From NCBI GenBank assembly GCA_030448265.1, contig JAUJNG010000007.1:176048-220575 (forward strand): a DNA stretch of 44,528 nucleotides. The letters run 5' to 3'. Positions 1 through 8,599 of the stretch are shown piece by piece. Made by a program: the position numbers and the translations under genes. This DNA comes from Abditibacterium sp. GTDB taxonomy: Bacteria; Armatimonadota; Abditibacteriia; Abditibacteriales; Abditibacteriaceae. The notes below the pieces were generated by a model that was given only the letters and a program-made list of their open reading frames with translations, made no database searches and was not told where the DNA came from. The stretch's first letter is position 1, and every line of letters begins with the position of its first letter.

Positions 1-210
1 CGGCAAGCAGTTGGCCGACGCCAGGGACCAGTACCGGGCCGGGGGGCGGGCCGCACCACCCTGCCTGGGGGGGTGTCGCTGGGGCTGGGTGGCGGGGGGG
101 CGCGGCCCCACTTGGCCACCCCCGCCCTGTCTCCCCGGGGGCTTGACCCCCCCCCCCACCCCCCCCCCCTCTGTGTCGAGGGTTAGGGTGGGGTTCAAAC
201 GCCACAGATT
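1..210. other. contig-end low-complexity sequence, no gene
   Basis: This stretch is dominated by runs of G and then C (for example around 63-70, 94-100 and 149-170). It has no convincing codon structure and no family-like protein in any frame. A similar G-rich degeneration is seen at the other end of the window. I read it as low-quality assembly ends rather than biology. From about 200 the sequence turns into a diverged half of the CGCAGAT/ACGCGGAT type repeat (family D) just before glgC. Confidence 0.7.
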
Positions 211-240
211 TTGGCACGCGGATTGACGCTGATTCGCGCC

Positions 241-1362
241 ATGAAAATTCCCCGCGTTCTCACGCTCATTCTGGCCGGCGGCGAAGGCAAGCGACTGGGC
301 GCGCTCACCAAAAAACGCGCCAAACCCGCGCTGCCCTTTGGCGGCGTTTACAGCCTCATCGACTTTCCGCTTTCCAATTGCGCGCATTCCGGTCTGGAAA
401 ACGTCTGGGTCATCGAACAGTTTCAGGCCCATTCGCTCAACCATCATCTGGCCAACGGACGGCCCTGGGACTTGGATCGAACCTACGGCGGGCTGCAAAT
501 TCTGCCGCCGCAACAGGGCGAGCGCGAAAGCGATTGGCATCAGGGCAACGCCGACGCCATCTGGCGCAATCGCCGTTTTCTCGCCGAATTCGGCGCCGAT
601 TTGATCCTCGTTTTGAGCGCCGATGCCGTTTACCGCTTCGATTACCGCGACGCCATCGCTGCCCATCTCGAAAAGGACGCCGAACTCACGATGGTGACGA
701 CCGAAGTCGCAAGGGAGGAAGCGAGTCGTTTCGGCAACGTCAAGGTCACGCCCAAAGGCCGCGTTTCAAAGTTTCTCTACAAGCCGGAAAAGCCATTGGG
801 CCGCGAGGTGACGTGCGAAATTTTCGTTTACGACGCCAAAATCCTGCTCCAAACCCTCGACGAACTGGTGGCGCGAACCGGAAAACCCGATGAAGAAGCG
901 CAACTCAAAGATTTCGGCGACGGACTGCTGCCCGAACTGGTGTCGCGCGGACGGGCGTTCGCGTTTCCGCTCGGCGGCTACTGGCGCGATGTCGGCACCG
1001 TCGAAAGCTATTTCGAGGCGCATCAGGAATGGCTCCAAAGCGAGACGCCTTTTGCTCTCGATGATCCGCAATGGCCGATCTGGTCGCGTTTCAAGCCCAG
1101 AAGTCCGGCGCGTTTCGAGGGTGAAGGCCGCGCGCTGAATTCTCTAATTTCGCCTGGCTGCGTCGTCGCGGGCGAAGTGCGCCGTAGCATTTTGAGTCCT
1201 GGCGTTGTGGTCGAAGCGGGCGCGAAGGTGGAAGATTCGATTTTGCTGGGCGATGTGATAGTCAAATCCGGCGCGAAGGTGCGGCGCGCGGTGGTGGACG
1301 AGAAGCAGACCGTGAAAAAAGCGGTGGACGGCGGCGAGGAAATCGCGGTTGTGGGGTCTTAA
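241..1362 (+). CDS. glgC: glucose-1-phosphate adenylyltransferase (ADP-glucose pyrophosphorylase)
   Basis: Makes ADP-glucose from glucose-1-phosphate and ATP, the committed step of bacterial glycogen synthesis, in the cytoplasm. The 373-residue product has the nucleotide-binding signature AGGEGKRL (residues 12-19) followed by TKKRAKPALPFGG, then the NADAI and GYWRDVGTVESYFEAH motifs typical of GlgC. The C-terminal ~80 residues look like a left-handed beta-helix of hexapeptide repeats (ISPGCVV, ILSPGVVVE, ILLGDVIVKSGAKV). The usual SGDHIY motif reads SADAVY, so the His is missing. I chose the ATG at 241 because the upstream in-frame TTG at 211 lies in repeat-like sequence and the family begins right before the LAGG motif. 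It is somewhat shorter than the usual ~400-430 residues. No other glycogen gene is present in the window. Confidence 0.85.
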   Translation: MKIPRVLTLILAGGEGKRLGALTKKRAKPALPFGGVYSLIDFPLSNCAHSGLENVWVIEQFQAHSLNHHLANGRPWDLDRTYGGLQILPPQQGERESDWHQGNADAIWRNRRFLAEFGADLILVLSADAVYRFDYRDAIAAHLEKDAELTMVTTEVAREEASRFGNVKVTPKGRVSKFLYKPEKPLGREVTCEIFVYDAKILLQTLDELVARTGKPDEEAQLKDFGDGLLPELVSRGRAFAFPLGGYWRDVGTVESYFEAHQEWLQSETPFALDDPQWPIWSRFKPRSPARFEGEGRALNSLISPGCVVAGEVRRSILSPGVVVEAGAKVEDSILLGDVIVKSGAKVRRAVVDEKQTVKKAVDGGEEIAVVGS

Positions 1363-1389
1363 CTTAAACTGGCCTCGCCAATTTTCGCC

Positions 1390-2445
1390 ATGCCGCCGTC
1401 TTCGCGCCCTCTGGGGCTTTTGCGTTTGCCCGAACAATCGCCGTCGCGTGCGCTGTTCAATCGCATCGCGCTGGCCATAGCGCTCATTGTGGCGGTTTCG
1501 CTGGGGCTGTGGCTCGACCGCGACGGTCTGCGCGACAACATCCATCCCGACCGTCCCATTCGCTTTGTCGATGTGTTTTATTTCACCGTCGTCTCGCTCA
1601 CGACGGTGGGTTACGGCGACATCGTGCCCACGACCGGATTCGCGCGTTTTATCAACGCCGTGGTTCTGACCCCGATTCGTCTCATCGTGTGGGCGATTTT
1701 TCTGGGCACGGCCTACGAACTGGTTCTGCTCCGCACCCGCGAGGGATTCCGACTCAAAAAAATGCGAAAATCGCTGCAAAACCATTCCATTATCTGCGGC
1801 TTCGGCGTGAAGGGCCAGGCCATTCTTTCCGAGCTGCTGGCGCACGGTCACGAGCGCGATCAAATCGTGGTGATCGAACCGTCCGAAGAGGGCGCCGCCG
1901 CCGCGACGAGTGCCAGAGTCACGGCGCTGTGCGGCGACGCCTCGACCGAGGCCACGTTGCACGCCGCGAATGTCGAAGCCGCCGGACACGTTCTGGTCGC
2001 GCCGCACTCCGACGACCAATGCGTGCTGATTTGCCTCACCATTCGCGCTCTGAATGCCGATGTGCGCCTCATCGCTTCGGCGCGCGAAGAGGAAAACGTG
2101 AAACTTCTCTATCGCGCCGGAGCCGATGTGGTGGTCGCGCCCGCCGTGAGCGGAGGCCGCTTGATGGGCGCCGCCGTGCGCCAGAGCGCCGTGACGCGCT
2201 TTTTGCAGGATTTGATGACGTTTGGCAGTGGTCTGCAAGTCGCGGAGCGCGCGGTTGTGGCCCCCGAAGCGGGAAAACTGTGGGCCGAACTGCCCGATCT
2301 GAGGGGTAAAATGGTGCTGGGCATGATGCGCGGCGAAACCCAGATTCTCTTCAGCGACTGCCGCGAGATGCCCCTCGAAAGCGGCGATTTGCTGGTGTAT
2401 CTCGCCAGTTACGAAGATGAGGCGAAATCGGCTTCCGAAGGCTGA
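1390..2445 (+). CDS. two-TM potassium channel with RCK (TrkA-N/TrkA-C) domains
   Basis: An ion channel of the inner membrane, probably potassium selective and gated by a cytoplasmic ligand. The order is: TM1 (about residues 25-43), a pore loop with the selectivity filter TTVGYGD, TM2 (about residues 92-112), a Rossmann RCK/TrkA-N domain starting at IICGFGVKGQ (about residue 133), and a TrkA-C-like domain in the last ~90 residues. The 351-residue length fits the MthK/Kch-like two-TM class. It follows glgC by 27 nt on the same strand, and TAAACT at 1365-1370 could serve as a -10 box. The gene ends six bases before a family A repeat. Confidence 0.88.
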   Translation: MPPSSRPLGLLRLPEQSPSRALFNRIALAIALIVAVSLGLWLDRDGLRDNIHPDRPIRFVDVFYFTVVSLTTVGYGDIVPTTGFARFINAVVLTPIRLIVWAIFLGTAYELVLLRTREGFRLKKMRKSLQNHSIICGFGVKGQAILSELLAHGHERDQIVVIEPSEEGAAAATSARVTALCGDASTEATLHAANVEAAGHVLVAPHSDDQCVLICLTIRALNADVRLIASAREEENVKLLYRAGADVVVAPAVSGGRLMGAAVRQSAVTRFLQDLMTFGSGLQVAERAVVAPEAGKLWAELPDLRGKMVLGMMRGETQILFSDCREMPLESGDLLVYLASYEDEAKSASEG

Positions 2446-2450
2446 AGAGG

Positions 2451-2554
2451 CAGCGAATCAATTCGCCGCAAGCCAACGAAACGGGTCTTCGCAGGTTGGG
2501 GCATTAGTCCGCGCAGGCGGACTTCGGGGTCTTGCAGCGAATTTATTCGCTGCC
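2451..2554. repeat. palindromic repeat family A, copy 1
   Basis: About 105 bp with outer arms related to AGCGAATAAATTCGC and an inner part containing GCATTAGTCCGCG and AGGCGGACTTCG. The same layout recurs near 16152, 38735 and 40164. This copy begins just after the channel stop codon, and its right arm supplies the last codons and stop of the convergent gene ending at 2543. Confidence 0.8.
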
Positions 2555-3121
2555 TTGCGAAGCGGCGTTAGTGCCGTCGGGCGCGGCTTCGGACGGCGCG
2601 GCTTCGGACGGCGCCGCTTCGATGGTCGCGGCGGACGGAACGATCTCCTGCATTTGCTCGGCGAATCCCAGAAGACGTTCGCGCTGAGTTTGTAAGTTCA
2701 CCGCGACGTTGATGTTAGTCTTTTGCAGCGTCGCCGCGAGCGACTGCACGCGCGCAAAGGGAATGTTGGGCGATTCTTTCACTTCTCCCAGCGATCTGGC
2801 CGCGTTTTGCAGCGAGGTGTTGGCGATGCCGAAATTGCGGCGGTCGAGCGCCACAGCCGCGCGGTAGAGGCTGTTTTGCGCGTCGAGCAAACGCGCGCGG
2901 TTGTTGGCGGCCACCAATTCGTCTTTCGCTTTCTGGGTTTCGGCGCTCGCGCTTTGAAGCTGCGTTTCGTAGTCGGATTTTTGCGCGCCGAGCGCGGCGC
3001 GGCCCTGACTCAAACCGTAAAAATAAGCGCCCGCAGCGCCTATCAGCGCCACAAGCAGCAAAATGCCGAAGGCTTTGAGCGGAAAACCTTTGGTCTGCGA
3101 AGTCGAGGAATTGGAGTTCAT
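2543..3121 (-). CDS. membrane-anchored coiled-coil protein of unknown function
   Basis: 192 residues, not recognised as a named family. A short polar N-terminus is followed by one hydrophobic segment (about residues 15-37, GILLLVALIGAAGAYFYG), then a long charged helical region (about 40-165) with coiled-coil character, then an Ala/Pro/Glu-rich tail with three EAAPS-type repeats encoded by tandem 15-bp units near 2585-2625. The topology suggests a small N-in protein with a helical domain outside the membrane. The ATG at 3121 is preferred to the in-frame codon at 3139 because the extra residues are not family-like; no clear ribosome binding site is seen. The last residues (QGSE) and the stop fall inside the family A repeat, so the C-terminus may have been reset by repeat insertion. 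Confidence 0.6.
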   Translation of the reverse strand: MNSNSSTSQTKGFPLKAFGILLLVALIGAAGAYFYGLSQGRAALGAQKSDYETQLQSASAETQKAKDELVAANNRARLLDAQNSLYRAAVALDRRNFGIANTSLQNAARSLGEVKESPNIPFARVQSLAATLQKTNINVAVNLQTQRERLLGFAEQMQEIVPSAATIEAAPSEAAPSEAAPDGTNAASQGSE

Positions 3122-3135
3122 GCCCGCGTCTGAAA

Positions 3136-3175
3136 GCAAAAAATGCGCCCGTCGAAATCACTTTCCGGCGGGCGT
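3136..3175 (-). terminator. rho-independent terminator after the DUF6932-partner gene
   Basis: A near-perfect stem of about 13 bp (3145-3157 against 3162-3174, TCAC loop) is followed on the minus strand by a run of six T (complement of 3139-3143 and neighbours). It sits directly after the stop codon at 3182. Confidence 0.75.
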
Positions 3176-3181
3176 TTCCAT

Positions 3182-4201
3182 TTATTCAAAAGCGAGTAGC
3201 TCATCTGGCGGCGTTGCCCTTTGCAATACGTATGAAATCTTCTCTGTTCCAGTGTCAGAATTGGTAGCGACCGAAACTTGCACGATGGCTCGCACAGGTG
3301 AACCAAAAGTTAAACGTTGGAAGTCCTTGGCAGCCTCGGCTGTCATACGGCCTTTGATGAGCGTGTTCTCATCAATCCGAATCTCAAAACGATCGTATTC
3401 GAGACTACCGCCGTTGAGAACGCCATTGATTATTTCGACAGACTCTTTTATTTGCAGACTTTCAAGCCAAAAAACTAAAGCACTTGCCTGTTCTGTTGTC
3501 ATAACGGCAGGTTGTGGTTTGTCCTTGGTGGAAAAGGCGACAGAAGCTCCTTGTTTAGCCAATAAGGTCACCAGTTTCTGGTAATTAGATTTGACGCGCG
3601 CCTGGGTCAGGCTTTCCCGAAGTTGTGTCCTATCGGTGTTTCCATCCAGCAAGAGATGAAGGAGTTCCAAGGCTTGGTTTGGTATCTCCTGCTTTTCTTC
3701 GCTGAACAACTCCATTTGTTCCGATTCTTCCACGTTGTCGGGCGCGACGCGCAGCCCAACGCCGAAAGAGCCAGCGAACATTCCCGCACACATTATCTGG
3801 TTTTGTGGCACGACGACTCTTTGTGCGCCATCGGTAATTTTTGAGTTAAAAGCGGCATACCGGCCGAGATTAGTCACAACATCCTGGAAACTTACCAAAA
3901 ATTCGCCCAGGAGCTTGATGGGCACTTGATGCGCTACAATCGGGTCACCAGTCAGGACGGCCTGAGCATCGAATAGCAAATGCGGCGCGACTTCCTGAGC
4001 TTCCAGTGCTTCCCATATGAGGGGAGCTTCGTTAGCTGCAACCTCCTCCAAAAAGTCCTGTTGTGACTGCGCGGATGCCAGCATGAAGCGGTCAGCAAAA
4101 GTTGCCTGGTCGCCTAATTCATTGACATGATTCTCAACACTATTTCGCAATGAGCCAACGCTTTGCCTCAAGTTGCTCAGGTGTTCGTTTTGAAATTCCA
4201 T
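3182..4201 (-). CDS. unrecognised protein paired with the DUF6932 gene
   Basis: 339 residues with no family I recognise. The first ~60 residues are helical and charged. A central stretch around residues 110-160 has alternating hydrophobics ending in AGSFGVGLRV, followed by an acidic spacer (EESEQMELFSEEKQE). The C-terminal ~100 residues look alpha/beta. The start is decided by the ribosome binding site: AGGAGG (complement of 4207-4212) sits five bases before the ATG at 4201, and it overlaps both the TAG of the upstream gene and a possible GTG at 4207. Only 9 nt separate the two genes, so they are co-translated. Base composition is clearly lower in GC than in the neighbours, which suggests horizontal arrival. 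A role as effector or antitoxin partner of the upstream nucleotidyltransferase-like protein is inference only. Confidence 0.65.
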   Translation of the reverse strand: MEFQNEHLSNLRQSVGSLRNSVENHVNELGDQATFADRFMLASAQSQQDFLEEVAANEAPLIWEALEAQEVAPHLLFDAQAVLTGDPIVAHQVPIKLLGEFLVSFQDVVTNLGRYAAFNSKITDGAQRVVVPQNQIMCAGMFAGSFGVGLRVAPDNVEESEQMELFSEEKQEIPNQALELLHLLLDGNTDRTQLRESLTQARVKSNYQKLVTLLAKQGASVAFSTKDKPQPAVMTTEQASALVFWLESLQIKESVEIINGVLNGGSLEYDRFEIRIDENTLIKGRMTAEAAKDFQRLTFGSPVRAIVQVSVATNSDTGTEKISYVLQRATPPDELLAFE

Positions 4202-4210
4202 TTCCACCTC

Positions 4211-4792
4211 CTAAATGGCATTTTTTAGCCGGTTGTCAACAACTGCCACTTCGTTTGGGGCGCCGAAAGCGATGTCTAACATTCCTTTCGCCAATTTCTT
4301 CTTTACACCGTTGGCATCTAACCATTCTCTCGTATGGCCAAAGAAGCCTCGCCAATAAAGAACTGCACCAACCCAGTTTTGGTAGCTTGGCTGAGAAGTA
4401 GGCACGCCAACGATGGAGTAGGAATCAACATGATATTTGGGCTGCGTAGTTTTGTTTCCATTGAGCATTGCGCCCGCGAAGTTCTGGGCCGCAGGTGACA
4501 GACGATTCAATAAATCAGAGGACACCACAGAAACTAAATCAACATCCCCTGGATGATTTTTGCCGGTTACAAACGAACCATCGAGCCACAATCTCCCACT
4601 GATACCACTGTTTTCAAGATCTGCAATGTAGCGATTTAGGCCTTCCAAGATGCGGCGGCGCGACGAAGACGTCGGAAATCTATCAACCAATTCACTTTTG
4701 ACATCAGCCAGGGTGCAAAGATGCAACCCTGGCGGCAGTAAAAATGAGTAGGGGCCAGGGGCGTTCGGGTAGTGAACGAAATTTGGTATCAC
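4211..4792 (-). CDS. DUF6932 family, nucleotidyltransferase-like protein
   Basis: 193 residues matching the DUF6932 pattern as I remember it: an N-terminus MIPNF followed by LLPPGLH, a helix with RRRILEGLNRYI, and a nucleotidyltransferase-like core WLDGSFVTGKNHPGDVDLVSVV in which GS and the D-x-D are visible. The C-terminal part has WRGFFGHTR and KGMLDI. By analogy with MNT-like proteins it may transfer a nucleotide to an RNA or protein target; this is inference. It begins with GTG at 4792, only two bases after the U-tract of the aceE terminator, so its promoter must overlap that hairpin or it is read through. It is followed after 9 nt by the 339-residue partner. GC is lower than in surrounding genes. 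Confidence 0.7.
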   Translation of the reverse strand: MIPNFVHYPNAPGPYSFLLPPGLHLCTLADVKSELVDRFPTSSSRRRILEGLNRYIADLENSGISGRLWLDGSFVTGKNHPGDVDLVSVVSSDLLNRLSPAAQNFAGAMLNGNKTTQPKYHVDSYSIVGVPTSQPSYQNWVGAVLYWRGFFGHTREWLDANGVKKKLAKGMLDIAFGAPNEVAVVDNRLKNAI

Positions 4793-4793
4793 G

Positions 4794-4834
4794 GGAAGAA
4801 AAAGCCGCCGCTATTGTTTCTACAATAGCGGCGG
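4794..4834 (-). terminator. rho-independent terminator after aceE
   Basis: A perfect 13-bp stem (4805-4817 with 4822-4834) has the four-base loop TTCT. On the minus strand it is followed by GCTTTTTCTT. It lies 20 bases past the aceE stop and immediately before the GTG of the DUF6932 gene. Confidence 0.85.
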
Positions 4835-4853
4835 AAAGTCAACGTCAAAGATT

Positions 4854-7682
4854 TTAGCTGACGTGCGGATTGCGCTTCTCCCCACTAATCCCCATCTCCT
4901 CCATCGCCTTTTGCACCACGTCCCACTTCAACTTGCCGACCTTCGCCAGTTCCGTCAGCGTGGCGAGGGTCACATAACGCGCATCGACCTCAAAGAAATC
5001 GCGCAGCGCCTGGCGGCCTTCGCTGCGGCCAAAACCGTCGGTGCCCAGACACGCCATGGGGTAGGGGACGTATTGGCTCACGCTTTCGGGCAGCGCTTTC
5101 ACATAATCGCTCGACGCCACCACGACATCGCCGCCCCCCGCCAGATTGCGCGTGATGAGCGGAACTTGGGGCGTCTCGCCAGGATGGAGCAGGTTGTGAC
5201 GCTCGCATTCCTGGGCGTCGCGGTAAAGCTGCTGGTAGCTCGTCACGCTCCACACGTCCGCCGCGACGCCGTAATTCAAGAGCATGCCCTGCGCTTTGAC
5301 GACTTCGTTTAAAATCGTGCCGCTTCCAAAAAGCTGGGCGCGCAGTTGCGGCGCGGCGGCGGGTTTGGCCCGTTTCGAGACGGCGGCGCGTTTGTTGGGC
5401 GAATCGCTCGATTCGCCTTCGCCGCTGTCGCCTTCGGGCGCGTTCTGGCTGGCCGTGTCGCCGCCGCCAACGATGGGGGCGCTCGAAGTCGCTTCCTGCG
5501 CGGTGCGGAACAGATACATCCCGCGCAAAATGCCCTCGCGCGTTTCGGGGCGCTGCGGCATCGGCGGCATCACATATTGCTCGTTCATCAGCGTGATGTA
5601 GTAGAAAATGCTTTCGCCGTCGCTAAACATCCGCTTGATGCCGTCTTTGACGATGACCGCAAGTTCGTAAGCATAGGCCGGATCGTAGGACAGCAGATTG
5701 GGAATCGCGTAGGCCATCAACTGAGAATGCCCGTCCTGATGCTGCAAGCCTTCACCGTTGAGCGTCGTTCTTCCGGCGGTGCCGCCGAGCAGAAAACCTT
5801 TGGCGCGGATGTCGCCGGCGAGCCAGAACTGGTCGCCGACGCGCTGCTGGCCGAACATCGAATAGTAGATGTAAAGCGGAATCATCGGCACGCCATGTGT
5901 CGCGTAGGACGTTCCCGCCGCAATAAACGAAGCCATCGAACCGGCTTCGTTGATGCCTTCTTCCAGAATCTGGCCGGTTTTGGATTCCTTGTAATACATC
6001 ACGTTCTGACGATCCACCGGCTCGTATAACTGGCCGATGCTCGAATAGATGCCGAAACTGCCGATCAGACCTTCCATGCCGAAAGTGCGCGCTTCGTCGG
6101 GCACGATGGGGACGACGTATTGGCCGATTTCCTTGTCGCGGAGCAGATTGTTCATCATGCCGACCATGACCTGCGTAGTGGAAGGCTGTCTGCCGGCTTT
6201 GGGATCGGTTCCGGTATAGAACTGCTTGAAAATCGCGTCGTTGGGCTGCGGCAAACGCGGCGCCTGGTCGCGGCGCGAGGGCACGAATCCGCCCAGTTCC
6301 TCGCGGCGCTTCATCAAATACTGCATTTCGGGCGAATCGGGCGCGGGCTTGTAAAACGGAATTTTAGGTAAGTCTTCGTCGGAAATCGGAATGTGGAAAC
6401 GGTCGCGGAAACCACGCACCGAGTCTTCTTTTAATGTTTTCTGGCCGTGAGTCGAGTTTTTACCTTCGCCCTCGTCGCCCATGCCGTAGCCTTTGATGGT
6501 TTTGGCGAGAACGACCGTGGGCTGGCCTTTGGTCTGCGTCGCTTTGAGGTAGGCGGCGAACACTTTTTCGGGATCGTGCCCGCCGCGCCTAATGGTGCGA
6601 ATTTGCTCGTCGGAAAGCTGCTCGGCGAGTTTGCGGGTAAATTCGGTCGCGCCGAAAAAGTGTTCGCGCACGTATTCGCCGCTCGAAACGGTGTATTTTT
6701 GATACTGCCCGTCCACGATGCGCCCCATCTGCGCCACCAGATCGCCGTTGTCCTGGTCGAGCAGCACGTCCCACTCGCTGCCCCACAGCACTTTGATGAC
6801 GTTCCAGCCCGCGCCGCGAAAGAGGGTTTCGAGTTCCTGAACGATTTTGCCGTTGCCGCGCACTGGCCCGTCGAGCCGTTGCAGGTTGCAGTTGATGACC
6901 CACAGCAAATTATCGAGCTTTTCGCGCGCCGGAAGCGAAATCGCTCCCGTCGTTTCGGGTTCGTCGCATTCGCCGTCGCCGATGAAGCACCACACGCGCT
7001 GTTTGGAGGTATCTTTGATGCCCCGATCCGTGAGATAACGGTTGAATCGCGCCTGATAAATCGAGCCGATTGGCCCCAGACCCATCGAAACCGTGGGAAA
7101 TTCCCAGAAATCGGGCATCAGCCAGGGATGCGGATAGGAACTCAATCCGCGCACATTATCGCGCAGTTCCTGGCGAAAATTGTTGAGTTCGTCTTCGCTG
7201 AGACGGCCTTCGAGAAAGGCGCGCGAATACATTCCTGGCGAAGCGTGGCCCTGAAAATAGACTAAATCGCCGCCATCGGGATGGTCTTTGCCCTTGAAAA
7301 AATGGTTTTGCGCCACTTCATAAAGCGTCGCCGAGGACGCGAAGGTCGAAATGTGGCCGCCGATGCCGTCGGATTTTTTATTGGCGCGCACCACCATCGC
7401 CATCGCGTTCCAGCGCACGGCGTTGCGAATGTCGCGCTCGATGATTTTGTCGCCAGGATAGGCGGGCTGCTCTTCGGGCGGGATGGTGTTGACGTAGGGC
7501 GTGTTAGCCGAAAAGGGAATTTCGACGCCGCGTTTGGAAGCGTAGGTTTCGAGTCGTTCCAGAAGCGCGGCGACGCGCTGCGGGCCGGAAGTTTGAAGAA
7601 CGTAGTCGAGCGATTCGAGCCATTCCTGGTTCTCGATCTGTTCGATTTCGGGGGAAGCGGCGGAAGGATTGGAGTTGGACAT
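4854..7682 (-). CDS. aceE: pyruvate dehydrogenase E1 component, homodimeric type
   Basis: Thiamine-diphosphate-dependent decarboxylation of pyruvate and reductive acetylation of the lipoyl domain of E2. The 942-residue product carries the family N-terminus (ENQEWLESLDYV), the TPP motif GDGECDEPE ending in NCN, KTIKGYGMG, and the transketolase-like pyrimidine-binding region (PDEARTFGMEGL). The size is slightly above the usual ~890 residues because of an insertion at about residues 729-781 (complement of 5338-5496). This insert is rich in Ala, Ser, Gly, Glu and Lys and separates the pyrimidine-binding domain from the C-terminal transketolase domain (LFGSGTILNEVV). The ATG at 7682 was chosen over an in-frame TTG at 7715 because conservation starts after it. 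No aceF lies next to it; lpd and odhB are 10 kb away. Confidence 0.95.
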   Translation of the reverse strand: MSNSNPSAASPEIEQIENQEWLESLDYVLQTSGPQRVAALLERLETYASKRGVEIPFSANTPYVNTIPPEEQPAYPGDKIIERDIRNAVRWNAMAMVVRANKKSDGIGGHISTFASSATLYEVAQNHFFKGKDHPDGGDLVYFQGHASPGMYSRAFLEGRLSEDELNNFRQELRDNVRGLSSYPHPWLMPDFWEFPTVSMGLGPIGSIYQARFNRYLTDRGIKDTSKQRVWCFIGDGECDEPETTGAISLPAREKLDNLLWVINCNLQRLDGPVRGNGKIVQELETLFRGAGWNVIKVLWGSEWDVLLDQDNGDLVAQMGRIVDGQYQKYTVSSGEYVREHFFGATEFTRKLAEQLSDEQIRTIRRGGHDPEKVFAAYLKATQTKGQPTVVLAKTIKGYGMGDEGEGKNSTHGQKTLKEDSVRGFRDRFHIPISDEDLPKIPFYKPAPDSPEMQYLMKRREELGGFVPSRRDQAPRLPQPNDAIFKQFYTGTDPKAGRQPSTTQVMVGMMNNLLRDKEIGQYVVPIVPDEARTFGMEGLIGSFGIYSSIGQLYEPVDRQNVMYYKESKTGQILEEGINEAGSMASFIAAGTSYATHGVPMIPLYIYYSMFGQQRVGDQFWLAGDIRAKGFLLGGTAGRTTLNGEGLQHQDGHSQLMAYAIPNLLSYDPAYAYELAVIVKDGIKRMFSDGESIFYYITLMNEQYVMPPMPQRPETREGILRGMYLFRTAQEATSSAPIVGGGDTASQNAPEGDSGEGESSDSPNKRAAVSKRAKPAAAPQLRAQLFGSGTILNEVVKAQGMLLNYGVAADVWSVTSYQQLYRDAQECERHNLLHPGETPQVPLITRNLAGGGDVVVASSDYVKALPESVSQYVPYPMACLGTDGFGRSEGRQALRDFFEVDARYVTLATLTELAKVGKLKWDVVQKAMEEMGISGEKRNPHVS

Positions 7683-7753
7683 GATGGGAAAGGTCGCGGG
7701 ATGTTTTCCGTTCAAATTTTAGCAGAGCGGAGTTTGGATGAGGAAATTGCACC

Positions 7754-8599
7754 TCAATGGCATTGGAACTCGAAAAACGTTTGGTCGAAACGTCGCGCGG
7801 CTAAATCTTCGTCCCGAATCAGGAAATAAGCTTTACCCAGGTCGCCCCAAATCCAATCGGGCTGTTGAGAATCCATCTGAAAGAGAAGCCGCCAATTGTG
7901 CGCTTCTCGCTCGATATTTTGCCGGTTTTCGTGCCATCGCCCGCCTTGCCGCTCGAATTCCGCGCCAAGTTGCACACCGTCTTGAATGGAAATGGGATAA
8001 CCCAACATCCGATGCGCGGGTAAATCGCCCGTTTCCTCCGCAAGAACGATTTGCAAATCCTCAATGTAAATCTCACATTCTTCGTCATCCATTTCGAGTG
8101 ATTCATCCACCAACTGGCTTTCGGGAAGCGTCCACTGGGGCCTGGCTTGGATGTGGCAGGATGGAATAAAGTTATGTTCGCCCTGTTTTTGGCGCGGTGG
8201 GTCAGGGAAGCGGTTCAAATTTTCATCGTTAAACCAGACGAGCTGGCCCACATCCTTGTGAAAAAAGCCATTCCAGCGATGGAAAAATGCGAAATTCCCG
8301 CTTCGCGGCAGCAAATTTTCAACATCAAACGCCGCGACTTCTTCCAGATTAATCTGCGCCAGAAAACCGAGCGGTTTGTCGTTCCAACTTGGCCACTCGA
8401 AACCCTCTGGCACATCGGGCGCGCCGCCGAATTTGCTGGCGCCGACGGGGATTTCCTCATCGTTGGCGCGCGTAGCGGTTAGGGCAATCGCGGGCCGCAA
8501 AAGTTCGATGAGCGAGTCCTGCAAACGCGCCGGAGCGTGAGCGCGAATCAGTTCGACGGCTTCGGCGCGTTTTTGGGCGAAGGTTTCGGTGGGTGTCAT
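7754..8599 (-). CDS. DUF1963 / YwqG family protein
   Basis: 281 residues with the signature of the DUF1963 (YwqG-like) family: SKFGGAPDVPEGFEWPSW, then PLGFLAQINLEEV, then FFHRWNG, HRMLGYPISIQDG, and a C-terminal LLFQMDSQ..WIWGDLGKAYFLI. Proteins of this family are soluble and have no established enzymatic activity; some occur with polymorphic toxins. The start overlaps the stop of the upstream PIN gene by ATGA (8596-8599), so it is translated as the third gene of an antitoxin/PIN/DUF1963 operon. That arrangement may be chance adjacency or a functional extension of the module. Confidence 0.88.
   Translation of the reverse strand: MTPTETFAQKRAEAVELIRAHAPARLQDSLIELLRPAIALTATRANDEEIPVGASKFGGAPDVPEGFEWPSWNDKPLGFLAQINLEEVAAFDVENLLPRSGNFAFFHRWNGFFHKDVGQLVWFNDENLNRFPDPPRQKQGEHNFIPSCHIQARPQWTLPESQLVDESLEMDDEECEIYIEDLQIVLAEETGDLPAHRMLGYPISIQDGVQLGAEFERQGGRWHENRQNIEREAHNWRLLFQMDSQQPDWIWGDLGKAYFLIRDEDLAARRFDQTFFEFQCH

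Noticed and set aside
11..226. Short open frame at the left end
   Set aside because: Made of poly-G and poly-C translated as Gly and Pro; not protein-like.
1144..2238. Long minus-strand open frame opposite glgC and the potassium channel
   Set aside because: It lies antisense to two well-supported genes, and its product is Arg/His/Gly-rich with no family features; high GC keeps such frames open.
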